Assembly (NCBI GenBank): GCA_963772975.1
Contig: CAVYZH010000010.1
Location: 960,576-1,024,575, forward strand
DNA length: 64,000 bases
DNA from: AC-32 sp963772975
GTDB lineage: Bacteria; Actinomycetota; Thermoleophilia; Gaiellales; Gaiellaceae
Direction: 5' to 3'
Positions 52,783 to 61,955 of this stretch are shown in pieces. The first letter of the stretch is position 1. The number at the start of each line of letters is the position of its first letter. The notes under the pieces were generated by a model. The model was not told the DNA's origin. It searched no databases and saw nothing but the letters and a program-made list of their open reading frames with translations. Both the position numbers and the translations under genes were made by a program.

Positions 52783-53879
52783 CTACCGCAGCGGCAAGCC
52801 CGGCGCCTGTGACACCAGCGGCTCGCTGTAGCGGACGCCGGGCTCCGGCTCGAACGTCGGGAAGCGCAGGTCGAAGACGGCGCCGCTCTCGGAGTTGAAG
52901 GCCTCGCAGCGCCCGCCGTGGGCCTTGACGATCGCGTCGACGATCGCGAGCCCGAGACCGGCGCCGCCATGCGCGCGCGAGCGCGCCGAGTCGGCGCGGG
53001 CGAAGCGGCCGAAGATCCGGTCGAGTGATTCCGGCGGGATGCCATTGCCCTCGTCGGCCACCTCGATCACGAGCCCTGAGGCCTCGGCGCGACAGGAAAG
53101 CTCGATCGCGTCCAACGGCTCGGTGTGCTTGACCGCATTCTCGATCAGCGCGTCGAGCGCGATCCGCAGCGCCTCGGGGTCGGCCTCGAGCGTGCCGCGG
53201 GCGAGCGAGCCGAGTCTCCAGCTCCGGGGAACAACCTCGGACCAGCGCAGGAAGACGTCCTCGAGAAACGGCTCGACGTCGATCGCGGCCGGCACGACGA
53301 AGTCAGGCTGCTTCGACTTGGCCAGCAGCAGCAGCCGCTCGAGGATCTTCTCGATCCGTCCGAGCTCGTCGAGCGCGACCTCGACCGCCTGGCCGCCCGA
53401 GCCGTTCACGCGCTGCAGCACCTCGAGGTGGCCGCGCGCGATCGTCACCGGGGTCCGGAGCTCGTGCGAGACGTCGTGGAGGAAGCGCTTCTGCTGAACC
53501 AGCAGCTCGGCTCGCTCGGACGCCTCCTCCTGCAGGTCGCGCACCGCATCCTGCCGGCGTCGCGCGTGCCAGACCATCGCCAGGAACATCGCCGACATCA
53601 GCGGCACCTCGAACAGCTCGCCCCAGAGCTGCTCGCCGCTGAAGGCGTCGCTCAGGATCAACGCGCCGGTCGCCGCGATCACGAGCGCCGAGCACGAAGC
53701 CGGTGTTGCCCGGCGACCAGACCCGGAAGCCGTACACGATGGTCAGGCTGATCCAGATGAAATGGAACGGGATCGTCTCCCAGCTCGGGGACGAGCGCCA
53801 TCGCGACGAGGTTCGCGACGGCGAAGGCGGCCCACGCGAGCTCGACCCAGTTACGCCGCAGTGACCCGATACCCGCCAT
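52783..53879 (-). CDS. Sensor histidine kinase of an OmpR-type pair (frame broken near 53690 and 53775)
   Basis: About 365 residues when joined. N-terminal membrane part: WVELAWAAFAVANLVAMALVPELG, then after a frame break IPFHFIWISLTIVYGFRVW, then after a second break ALVIAATGALILS and VPLMSAMFLAMVW, so at least four spans. Kinase core: H box FLHDVSHELRTPVT (His intact), N box ALIENAVKHTE, G1 DEGNGIPPES, F box and G2 GGAGLGLAIVDAIVKAHGG. The two base-level breaks in the membrane region are probably sequence errors. ATG 53879 overlaps the regulator gene by 29 bases. No large periplasmic loop, suggesting it senses through the membrane or its respiratory partner. Confidence 0.87.
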
Positions 53880-54517
53880 GCCGCACCGTCTCGATCGGCG
53901 CCTCCACGCCGAGCTTCTTCCGCAGCCGCCGCACGCAGACGTCGACGACGTTCGAGCGAGGGTCGAAGTGGTAGCCCCAGACGTCGGACAGCAGGCGCTC
54001 CCGGCTCACCACTTCGCCCTGGTGCAGCACAAGCTGGTGGAGGAGCCGAAACTCGCGGTCCGAGAGCTCGGCCACGACCTCGCCGATCCGCGCCTGCCTC
54101 CGCGCGAGATCGAGCGTCAGCGCGCCGGCGCGTGAGCATGGTGCCGTCGCCGCTCAGCTGGCCGCGCCGCAGTTGCGCACGGATCCGCGCCAGCAGCTCG
54201 TCGAAGGAGAACGGCTTGGAGACGTAGTCGCAGGCCCCGAGCCCGAAGCCGCGGAGCTTCGTCTCGAGGTCGCCGCGCGCCGAGACGATCACCACCGGGA
54301 GCTGGGGCCGCCGCTGCTGCAGCTCGCGCAGGACGGCGAGCCCGTCGAGGCGCGGAAGCAACAGGTCGAGCACCACCAGGTCGTAGGCCTCGACCACCGC
54401 ACGGCGAAGCCCGTCGGGGCCGTCGCCAGCGGCGTCGACCGTGAACCCTTCTGCCTCCAGGCCGCGCGAGACGAAGGCGAGGATTCGCGGTTCGTCCTCG
54501 ATTACCAGGATTCGCAT
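53851..54517 (-). CDS. OmpR/PhoB-type response regulator (frame broken near 54128)
   Basis: About 222 residues when joined. Receiver with E-D-E pocket (IEDEPRI), phosphoacceptor Asp in VVLDLLLPRLDG, VSARG and SKPFSFDE; the frame breaks near 54128 (ACGCGCCGGCGCG), after which AGALTLDLARRQARIGEVVAELSDREFRL begins the winged-helix Trans_reg_C domain (SRERLLSDVWGYHFDPRSNVVDV, RRLRKKLG). A single-base error explains the break. The gene diverges from ccoN; three 11-bp-spaced GTCAT half-sites in the gap are candidate binding sites, implying autoregulation plus control of the oxidase operon. Confidence 0.89.
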
Positions 54518-54545
54518 CGGTCTCCGAGCGGGACCCTAAGCGAAC

Positions 54546-54572
54546 ATGACCTGAAAATGACGCGCAAATGAC
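54546..54572. promoter_or_regulatory. Three GTCAT half-sites with exact 11-bp spacing (OmpR/PhoB-type operator)
   Basis: ATGAC at 54546, 54557 and 54568 (GTCAT on the minus strand), each 11 bases apart, A-rich before two of them (GAAAATGAC, GCAAATGAC). Direct repeats with one-helical-turn spacing are how OmpR/PhoB-family dimers bind. A fourth GTCAT lies inverted at 54579-54583. Between the regulator start (54517) and the ccoN start (54626). Confidence 0.6.
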
Positions 54573-54625
54573 AGTTGCGTCATGTTGCGCGACAGCGGTG
54601 CCGGCACTTCCTATCGTCGCGGCCG

Positions 54626-56149
54626 ATGGGGGAGCGGATCGAAGGTGAGCGTCCGCAGAGCCAGGCGGCCCAGAGCGCCCCACCCCCTGCGCCGCTGACC
54701 GAGGACGCGCGTTCGACGCGCTCGCTCTTCCCCGACGGCGCGGCCAAGCACTGGATCCTCTCGTCGATCATCTGGTTGACGGTCGTCGACCTGTTCGGGC
54801 TCGTGCTCGCGACCGAGTTCGTCACCCCGGAGGCTTTCGGCGGGATCTCGTGGCTGAGCTTCAGCCGGATCCGCCCCGCGCACGTGAACGGCGTGATCCT
54901 CGCCTGGCTGACGATGATGTACTTCGGCGCGCTCTTCTACATGCTGCCGCGCCTGGTCGGCACTCGCGGGATGTGGAGCGAGCGCCTCGGCATCTTCTGC
55001 GCCTGGGCGTGGAACGTGATGTACCTGCTCGGGATCATCGGGTTGCTCACCGGCCACAGCCAGGGCCGGGAGTACGGCGAGTTCATCTGGCCGATCGACA
55101 TCGCGCTGCTCGTCATCTGGTCAGCGAACGTCGTGAACATCCTGGCAACGGTGGCGATCCGGACGATCCGGCCGATCTACGTCTCCGTCTGGTTCTTCAT
55201 CGCGAGCCCGCTCTGGCTGGCGGTCGACTACGCGATCGGCAACGTCATCTGGCACCCGGGCCACATCTGGGGCGCGCCGTCGGGAGCGCTGAACCAGAGC
55301 CTCTCGGACGCGATCCTGAACTGGTGGTACGCCCACAACCTGTTCGGGCTCTGGCTGACGCCGATGCTGCTCGCGCTGACGTACTACATCGTCCCGCGCG
55401 TCACCAACACGCCCCTCTACAGCTACACGCTCTCGCTGATCAGCTTCTGGGGGATGGCGTTCTTCTACACCGGGGTCGGCGACCATCACATCCTCCAGTC
55501 GCCCACGCCCGCGTGGCTGAAGACGATTGCGACGGTCTCGTCGTGGATGCTCCTCGTTCCGGTCTTTGCGTTCACGATCAACATCCTCGGGACGATGAAG
55601 GGCAACTGGGACCGGTTCTTCACGAACTTACCCCTGCGCTTCACGATGACGGCCTTCTTCTTCTACTTCCTGGTCAACATCCAGGGCGCGTTCGAGGCGA
55701 TCCAGCCGTTCAACAAGCTGACGCACTTCACGAACTTCGTGGTCGCGCACGCGCATCTTGCGCTGCTGGGCGCGTTCACGATCCTCGGCATGGGCGTGAT
55801 CGACTACATCGTCGCCCAGATCTACAAGAAACCCCTCTGGAGCCGCAGCCTCTCCGAATGGCAGTACTGGCTGGTGACCGTCGGGTTCACCGGCTTCTTC
55901 AGCGTGCTCACGCTGGCCGGCTTCCAGCAGGGCTTCGCCTGGCAGGACGGCATCCCCGAGGTCAACGTGTTGCCGCAGCTGCATGCGTACTACATCGCGC
56001 GCGGGATCTTCGGGGCGATGATCGTCCTCTCCGGGATCGTCCAGATCGTGAACATCGGCATGACGATCTTCAGCAACACCGCCGAGCGTAGGCGGCAGGA
56101 GACGCTGAGGGTCGCCGAGGCGATCGCGCCGCCGCCGGTGACGAACTGA
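54626..56149 (+). CDS. ccoN: cbb3-type cytochrome c oxidase subunit I
   Basis: 507 residues, twelve-span haem-copper oxidase core. Haem/copper ligands by position: His86 (RPAHVNG, low-spin haem b), His237 (WYAHN, CuB), His287-His288 (GDHHILQ, CuB), His375 and His377 (VAHAHLAL, high-spin and low-spin haem). The single-Tyr HxxxY of A-type oxidases is absent, as expected for the C (cbb3) family. Terminal oxidase with high oxygen affinity. ATG 54626 chosen over 54575 because the extra residues are basic and have no ribosome-binding site. The stop overlaps the next gene by one base. Frame intact. Confidence 0.93.
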   Translation: MGERIEGERPQSQAAQSAPPPAPLTEDARSTRSLFPDGAAKHWILSSIIWLTVVDLFGLVLATEFVTPEAFGGISWLSFSRIRPAHVNGVILAWLTMMYFGALFYMLPRLVGTRGMWSERLGIFCAWAWNVMYLLGIIGLLTGHSQGREYGEFIWPIDIALLVIWSANVVNILATVAIRTIRPIYVSVWFFIASPLWLAVDYAIGNVIWHPGHIWGAPSGALNQSLSDAILNWWYAHNLFGLWLTPMLLALTYYIVPRVTNTPLYSYTLSLISFWGMAFFYTGVGDHHILQSPTPAWLKTIATVSSWMLLVPVFAFTINILGTMKGNWDRFFTNLPLRFTMTAFFFYFLVNIQGAFEAIQPFNKLTHFTNFVVAHAHLALLGAFTILGMGVIDYIVAQIYKKPLWSRSLSEWQYWLVTVGFTGFFSVLTLAGFQQGFAWQDGIPEVNVLPQLHAYYIARGIFGAMIVLSGIVQIVNIGMTIFSNTAERRRQETLRVAEAIAPPPVTN

Positions 56150-57573
56150 TGGCGGACGAGCCGGAGAGACAGGGCCCGCCGCATCCCTCGCGGCTGGCAG
56201 CGCCACCCGCGGGAGCGGATGCTGATCACACCGCTGATGGCGGGACTCGGCGGCATGCTCGCCTTCTTCACCGTCGTCTTCGTCGTCATCTGGCTGCCGA
56301 TCCACACCTTCGATCCGCCGGCCTCGTACGACTGGGCGCCGCTGTCGAACGCCGCGCTGACGGGCCGGAACCTGTTCGCCTCGAACGGCTGCTACGTCTG
56401 CCACTCCGGCTATTCGCGTCCGCAGGACGTGCGCGAGGCGCTGTACTTCCTCTACCCGAAGGTCTCGCAGCCGGGCGACTTCTATGGCTCCGACCAGTCG
56501 CCGAACCTGCTCGGCACCGAGCGCACCGGCCCCGACCTATCCCAGGAAGTGGGGCTGGCACCCGAACGACTGGCAGTTCGCGCACTTCTACGACCCGCGC
56601 TACATGGATCCGAAGTCGCTGATGCCGGACATGAAGTCGCTGTTCTCCGACGAGCAGGTGGAGCAGCTCGTCGCGTTCGTCCAGGAGCGGAGCGGCAAGT
56701 CCGGGCTGCTGCGCTATGCGGGCCAGCTCTATGCCAAGCACGTCGTGCTGGTGAACCAGGGCTTCCCGCTGCCGTACCGCGGCTTCAAGGGCGCGCACAA
56801 GCCGATCGTCGAAGCGAACGAGAAGGGCCTCAAGCCGCCGAGCAGCCAGCTCGAGGAAGCGCCCAACCTCTCGCAGATCGACCGCAGCTACTGGCTCTCG
56901 GGCGACCCGCTGCCGGTGACCCAGCAGAACCTGATGCGCGGCAAGGAGGTCTTCCTCGAGCGCTGCGTCGGCTGCCACGGCCTGGCCGGGGACGGCAAGG
57001 GGCCGGGAGCGAACTTCCTCTCGCCGCCGCCGGCTGACTTCACCGACAAGGACGACGCCTGCTGTGGCGGCGACACCGGGCCCGGCGACTTCTACTACCG
57101 CATCCTGCGCGGCTGGTCGGGCACGGCGATGGAGAACTTCGGCGACCGTCTCTCGGTCAACGACATCTGGCGCGTGGTGCTGTTCGTCAAGACGATCCCG
57201 AACGGCACACTCAAGCCGAACCGCGTCCCCGAGCCCAGGGACTACATCGTCTGGCAGCCGTCGAAGGAGCTGCTCGAGCGTGGATCGCGACACACCAGCG
57301 GCTGGCCGACAACGCCGACTTCGACAAGAAGATGGCCACGGACCCCTACATCCAGGAGGCGATGCAGCGTCTTCCCGGGCCTCGCGCCGAGCGACTCGAT
57401 GCAGCTCAACGACGGCAAGACCCAGCTGTCGCTCCAGACCGCAGCCGCCGGGATCAAGGCGCTCTACGACGACATGCTCAACCGGGCCTGGAGCGAGGCG
57501 CGAGCCCGCGGCGAGAACCTTCCCGACCCGGCGCAGAAGCTCGTCCCGCCGGACGGTGCAGGGCGAGCAATGA
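56149..57573 (+). CDS. CcoO-like membrane subunit with two c-type haem sites (multiple frame breaks)
   Basis: About 475 residues when pieced together. N-terminal span (MLITPLMAGLGGMLAFFTVVFVVIWLP is the segment from 56219), first haem site CYVCH at 56390-56404, CcoO-like middle (LYPKVSQPGDFYGSDQSPN ... HPNDWQFAHFYDPRYMDP), a second haem site CVGCH at 56964-56978 with GDFYYRILRGWSGTAMENF and a later helical part (DNADFDKKMATDPYIQEAM, LNDGKTQLSLQTAAAG). Breaks near 56177, 56540, 57282, 57378 and 57550. CcoO normally has one haem and CcoP two, so this is a CcoO/CcoP-like fusion or a diheme CcoO. Passes electrons to CcoN. The ends overlap both neighbours. Confidence 0.85.
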
Positions 57574-57873
57574 GGCGCTTTGCGGGAGCCGTTACCGTTC
57601 TGGCCGCGCTCGCCCTCGTGCTGCCGGCCGCTCGCGTTCGCGCACGACCAGCCGGAGACGAGCCAGTCGCGCTGGGTGATGGCCGACTGGATGATGGACA
57701 CCTTCTTCATCTTCTCGGGCCTCGCGGTGCTCGCGTTCGTGGCGGCCTGGAAGGCGGGCCACTTCCAGGACCTCGACCAGCTGGGGAGCTTGCCGCTGTT
57801 CGTCGAAGAAGAGGACTACTACACGCCCGACTGGGCGCTCGACGAAGAGGAGTGGATCGATGAAGATGCCTAG
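57570..57873 (+). CDS. CcoS-like membrane protein with signal-like N-terminus (frame broken near 57625)
   Basis: About 100 residues. N-terminus MRRFAGAVTVLAALALVLPA, then after a one-base break PLAFAHDQPETSQSRWVM, one span (FFIFSGLAVLAFVAAWKAGHF) and QDLDQLGSLPLFVEEEDYY. The span followed by W/A-x-x-G-x-F-x-D-L and an acidic end matches CcoS, the small cbb3 assembly protein, though CcoS is usually ~50 residues and encoded at the end of ccoI operons. Overlaps the previous stop (ATGA). Possibly helps mature haem/copper sites. Confidence 0.65.
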
Positions 57874-58207
57874 CGGCGACTCGCCGGCCAAGGCGCAGGC
57901 GTACTACCACTACCTGAACGCTCATCAGCTGTCGATGCAGCGGCCGGCGACCTGGGAGGTGCGCTGGCTCGACCTCGCCTGGCTCTGGGGATTCATGATC
58001 GTGCTCTCGCTGGGATGATCCTGTGGGTCTGGCAGTACCGCTCGACCCGGCAGAAGGCGAACATCTACCCGGTCGACAGCTTCGGCGGCTACACCACCGA
58101 GCTCGCCGGCCCGGCCACGGCCTTCTTCCTGATCCTGACGGTCGAGCCTCACCGGCTTCGCCGTCGTGCTGATCGTCGGTCACATCGTCTGGGGGCAGAA
58201 GTTCTGA
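57860..58207 (+). CDS. Small oxidase-operon membrane protein (frame broken twice)
   Basis: About 115 residues when joined: MKMPSGDSPAKAQAYYHYL, QLSMQRPATWEVRWLDLAWL, span (FMIVLSLG), then in the next frame MILWVWQYRSTRQKANIYPV, a polar loop, span (FFLILTVE) and in a third frame LTGFAVVLIVGHIVWGQKF. Breaks near 58014 and 58145. Two spans; loop with Tyr/Pro-rich residues. No known family; the location (overlaps both neighbours by 4-14 bases) ties it to the oxidase. Could be a CcoQ/CcoH-like accessory, but I cannot assign it. Confidence 0.6.
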
Positions 58208-58533
58208 TGGAAGCGTCCCCGCAGCCCTCGGCGCTGCCGTACGTCGCGTGGTCGTCTTCGAGCGTCGCGGTGATCCCGGCCGAGCAGTGGCCGCTCGTCT
58301 TCGGCTCGATGCAGGCGCTGAAGGGCCACGTCCAGGAGTACCCGGGCTGCCAGAAGCTCGAGGCCTTCGTCGCTCCCTCGGGCAGCGACTACCACGTGCA
58401 TTGCTACACGACCTGGGACACGCCCGAGCAGCTGGATGCGTTCCTCGAGCGCGGCTACACCTTCGAGCGGATGCTTGCCGACGTGGCCGGCCTGCAGGCC
58501 GAGCCCACACTCGTGATGGAGAAGGTGTTCTGA
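58207..58533 (+). CDS. ABM-like (dimeric alpha/beta barrel) protein within the oxidase operon
   Basis: 108 residues. ATG overlaps the previous stop (TGATG). VAVIPAEQWPLVFGSMQALKGH, YPGCQKLEAFVAPSGSDYHVHCYTTWDTPEQLDAFLERG and FERMLADVAGLQAEP give the beta-alpha-beta units of the antibiotic-monooxygenase-like barrel. Members include haem-degrading IsdG and quinone-linked enzymes, so a haem or quinone role here is plausible but unproven. A small soluble protein among membrane genes is unusual. Confidence 0.7.
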   Translation: MEASPQPSALPYVAWSSSSVAVIPAEQWPLVFGSMQALKGHVQEYPGCQKLEAFVAPSGSDYHVHCYTTWDTPEQLDAFLERGYTFERMLADVAGLQAEPTLVMEKVF

Positions 58534-58715
58534 TGGAAGAGCCGCAGCAGCCCCAGCGTCCCGCCCGCCCGCTCGTCGGCTACCGCGATGTCGGCGAGGA
58601 CGTGCGCCACTCCGCAGCGCGATCACCCGGGCGTGGGTGATCCTGGCCGTGCTTGATCGTCCTCTACCTTGGCTGGACGCTGGTCGTCTACTTCCTGGAA
58701 CCAGGGCTGCGCTAG
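58533..58715 (+). CDS. Small single-span oxidase-operon protein (frame broken twice)
   Basis: About 60 residues: MEEPQQPQRPARPLVGYRDV, DVRHS, then after a break AITRAWVILAVL and after a second break LIVLYLGWTLVVYFLEPGLR, stop TAG 58713. The breaks are near 58615 and 58655 (an extra T in GTGCTTGATC). One transmembrane helix with a polar, Pro-rich N-terminus, like CcoQ or small structural subunits of oxidases. Starts with ATGA overlap. No homology claimed. Confidence 0.55.
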
Positions 58716-58727
58716 GCGACCGCTGAC

Positions 58728-61700
58728 GTGTACCTCAAGCACGTCACCTCGCTCCAGTTTCTGACGTACGTCTCGTTCTTCGCCGTCCTGCTGGCGGCGA
58801 TGTTCCGGTTCGTGCCCGGCCGCACGCCGCCGACGCGCGACGAGCCGTACTCGGACGAGGAGCTGCACGCCCACGACCGCAAGCCGCGAAGTATTTCCTC
58901 GCAGGCGGCTTCTTCCTCGTGCTCGGGAGCCTGCACATGGTGCTGAAGAACCTGCCCTGGGTCTCCGAGTACCTCGCGCGCACCGGCGACGCGGGCCACC
59001 TGGTCCGCGACCTCTCGAACACGCACCTGATGATCGTCGGCGGCGGCACGCTGCTGGCCACCGGCCTCTGCTGGCTAGCGCTGCCGCGCGTGGTCGGCCG
59101 GCCGCTGGCGAGCGAAGGGCTCGCCCAGTGCGCGTTCTGGTTCACGGTTGCGGGGCTGGTGGTCTTCTACGTCTCGCTGATCGGCAACGGCATCGCCATG
59201 GGCCCGCTGATCGAGCACGGCTGGAGCTATCCCGCCGCCAAGGCGCACATGGGCAACTGGTACAAGGCGCCGACCGGGGCGGGGGCCGGGGTGATGGGCC
59301 TCGGCTACTGGTGCTTCGCGACGAACGTCTGCGTGACCATCTTCCAGTCACGCCTCGTGCGGGTGCCGAAGCCGCAGTGGCACCTCTGGAAGTTCTTCGC
59401 GACCGGAGCGGCGGCGCTGACGGTCGGCACCGTCCAAGGCGTGATCCAGGTGCAGCCGAAGAACGCCGACTGGCTCTTCAAGGCCGGCCACGCGGGCGAG
59501 TGGATCGACCCGATCAGCCATGCGCACATCAACCTCGTGACCGGGCTGACGATGCTGGTCGCGGGCGCCTTCTTCGCGCTCGATCCGCGGCGCGGGCGGC
59601 GTCGAGCCCTCGCCGCGGCTCGTGAACACCGTCTTCTTCTCCCTGCTCGGCGGCTCACTCGCCTTCTACTTCTCGGCGCTCTACCTCGGCTTCCACGAGG
59701 GCGCGCTCGTCGTCCACCACGGGCTGACGCCCGAGCAGGCCGAGGAGGCCACGCCGCTGCACACGCTGCTGATCATGGGCTCGGGGATCGCGATGTTCGC
59801 CGCCTTCTGGCTGCTGCTGGTGACGCTCGTGCGGGCGGTGTGGCGAAGCCAGAGCCTGCTCCGGCTGTTCGTGCTCGCGGGCTGCGCGGCGTTGGCGGTC
59901 GGCACGCTGCAGGGCCCGGTGCAGGCGGTGCCGCTCGTGAACGAGGCGCTTGACCGCGGCGGCGAGGCCGGCGACGTGATCGTCAACCTCCACGCTCAGC
60001 TGAACATGCTCGGCGGCCTGATGCTCCTCCTGACGGGGCTCTCGCTCGTGGCGTTGCACGCGCTCGGAGCCGAGTGGCAGGAGCGGCGCGCGCGCCTGAC
60101 CGTGCGTCTGGTCGCGATCGGGATGGCCGTGTACTACGCGGCGGGCGTGACCTTCTCGGCGATTGCGGCGCACCACGTCGCCGGAGGCGGGTCGTTCGCC
60201 TCCGCGGTTTCCGCGCTCGAGCCGTGGCAGTCGCTCGTGCTCGTCCCGGCCGCGCTGCTCGTGCTCGCCGGGTTTGCCGCCTACGCCTCCGCCGCCTGGC
60301 GGATGAGCGAGCGCCAGCGCGCGGAGGGCCGTGCCGCGGTCGCCGCCACGCCTCGGGTCTACTCGGGCACGATCCCGAGGCGCGTCAGGCGCCGGAGCCC
60401 GGCGGCGCTTGCGGGCTACGAGCTGCCGCTCGGGCTGATGGGCTTCCCGGGAGTCGGCTGGCTCTTCGCGGGGTTCCCGCTGACGGCGTCGATCCTGCTG
60501 ATGGCGGGGCCGGCGCTGACGTGGGCCGTGATCCCGGTCGCCTTCAGCCCGTACGGGAACGGGCCGCTACGGGAGGTCGGCTGGAAGGTCGAGCTCGTCT
60601 GGCTGCCCTTGATGGCGCTGCTCTCGTCCGCCTTCCTCTACCGCGCCCACGCGCGCCGCCGCGCCCGCCTCGAGGGCAAGCCGCCGCGCGGCAAGGCCCT
60701 GAGGACGAAGAAGAGCGGCTATCGCGCCCGCGTCAGCGCGGCTCTCGGCGGGATCGCGCTGCTGCTCGTCGCGATTCCCTTCGTGCCGGCGCTTGCGGGC
60801 GTCGGCGGCAGCACCGTCCGCTACTCGTACGAGCCGAGGCTGACGCCCGAGGTGACCGGCCAGTTCGTGAGCACCAAACGTGGCCCGGTGAAGCTCTTCG
60901 CCTGGAACGCGCCGCAGGCCACCACGCCGGCGGATGCACTGAAGCTCCACGCCGGCGATGTCCGCTCGCTGCTCGTCCGTGCCTCGGCCCTGGACGCGGC
61001 CCAGGCGTACCAGCTGTACGACCTCGTCCGCGGCGGCTCCGTCCCGTTGAGCGCGTCGAAAGCCTCTCCCCGCGAGCTTGTCCTCGCTCCCGCGAAGCCG
61101 CTGCGGCCGGGCAGCTACGCCTTCGTCGCCACGCACGAGGGGATGTTCGGAGGACGCGACTTCGCGTACCTCCGCATCGTGCCGCCCTCGGTCGCCGTGA
61201 CGGCGATCAGCTCCCGGCCGCACGCGGCGGCTCCGGCCGTGCTGGACGCGCTCCTGCCGTTCTGCGCCTCGCTGCTCGCGCTCGCCTTCGCCGCCATGCT
61301 GCTGCGCTCGTTCCTGCGCCGGCGCTCGGGCGAGAAGGTGCTCTGGGGCTGTGGTTTCCTCCTGTTCGCTCTCGCCGCCGCCTGCGAGGCGGTCGCGCAG
61401 CGGTCCGGCTGGAGCCCTGAGCTCTTCCGCACCTACTACCTCGCTGGCGGCGTCTTGACGGTCGCCTACCTCGGCGCCGGCTCGGCCTGGCTGTTGCTGC
61501 CGAGGCGGGCGCGCGACTGGCTCGCCGGCGGGCTCGCGGTCGCGACGGCGGCGGCAGTGGTCACCGTGGCGCTCGCCGGCGTCCACGCCGGAACGCTTGC
61601 CGCGACCGCGCACGGGCGGCCTCCCGCCAACGCGGCGCTCGAAGGCCACGCATTCCTCTGGGCGGTCGCGCTCAACTCCGTGGGCAGCCTGTTCCTGATC

Positions 61701-61955
61701 GGCGGTGCGGTCTACTCGATCGCGCGGCGGCAGCGCGTGCGGGCGAACCTCTGGATCGGCGGCGGCGCGCTGGTGGTCGCTCTGGCGACCGGGCTCTCGC
61801 GGGCAGGCTCGTACGAGCTCGTCTACGCGGGCGAGCTGCTCGGGATCGCGTTGATGTTCGTCGGCTTCGCCTTCGTCGGGAAACAGGCCCGGAGTCGGCC
61901 TCAGGCTTCGACCCAGTCACGGGTCAGGTACAGCCAGAAGGCGAGACCCGCGTAG
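58728..61955 (+). CDS. Giant haem-copper-oxidase-like membrane protein with duplicated helix module and C-terminal domains (frame broken near 58890 and 59598)
   Basis: About 1,075 residues. N-part: helices like CcoN I-X with His in NTHLMIVGG (59024), but the CuB-His region reads NWYKAPTGAGAG with no His, and no HH pair is seen. A helix pair GTVQGVIQVQP (59426) ... SHAHINLVTGLTML (59519) is repeated as GTLQGPVQAVP (59901) ... VNLHAQLNMLGGLML (59991). It resembles the IQGAFEAIQP ... AHAHLALLG pair of CcoN at 55660-55756. The first copy keeps both His, the second one His. Then more spans (about 60100-60780), an extracytoplasmic beta-like domain (about 60800-61180, PRLTPEVTGQFVS), and a final set of six or so spans. 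The C-terminal membrane block looks like a separate hypothetical family fused on. GTG 58728. A haem-b membrane protein without CuB is likely; function unknown. Confidence 0.72.

Noticed and set aside
54575..54625. Upstream ATG for ccoN at 54575
   Set aside because: Adds basic residues without a ribosome-binding site and lies on the regulatory gap; ATG 54626 fits family length better.
56286..57710. Minus-strand frame opposite the CcoO-like gene
   Set aside because: Plus strand carries two CXXCH sites and CcoO-like motifs despite frame breaks; the minus frame has no motif.
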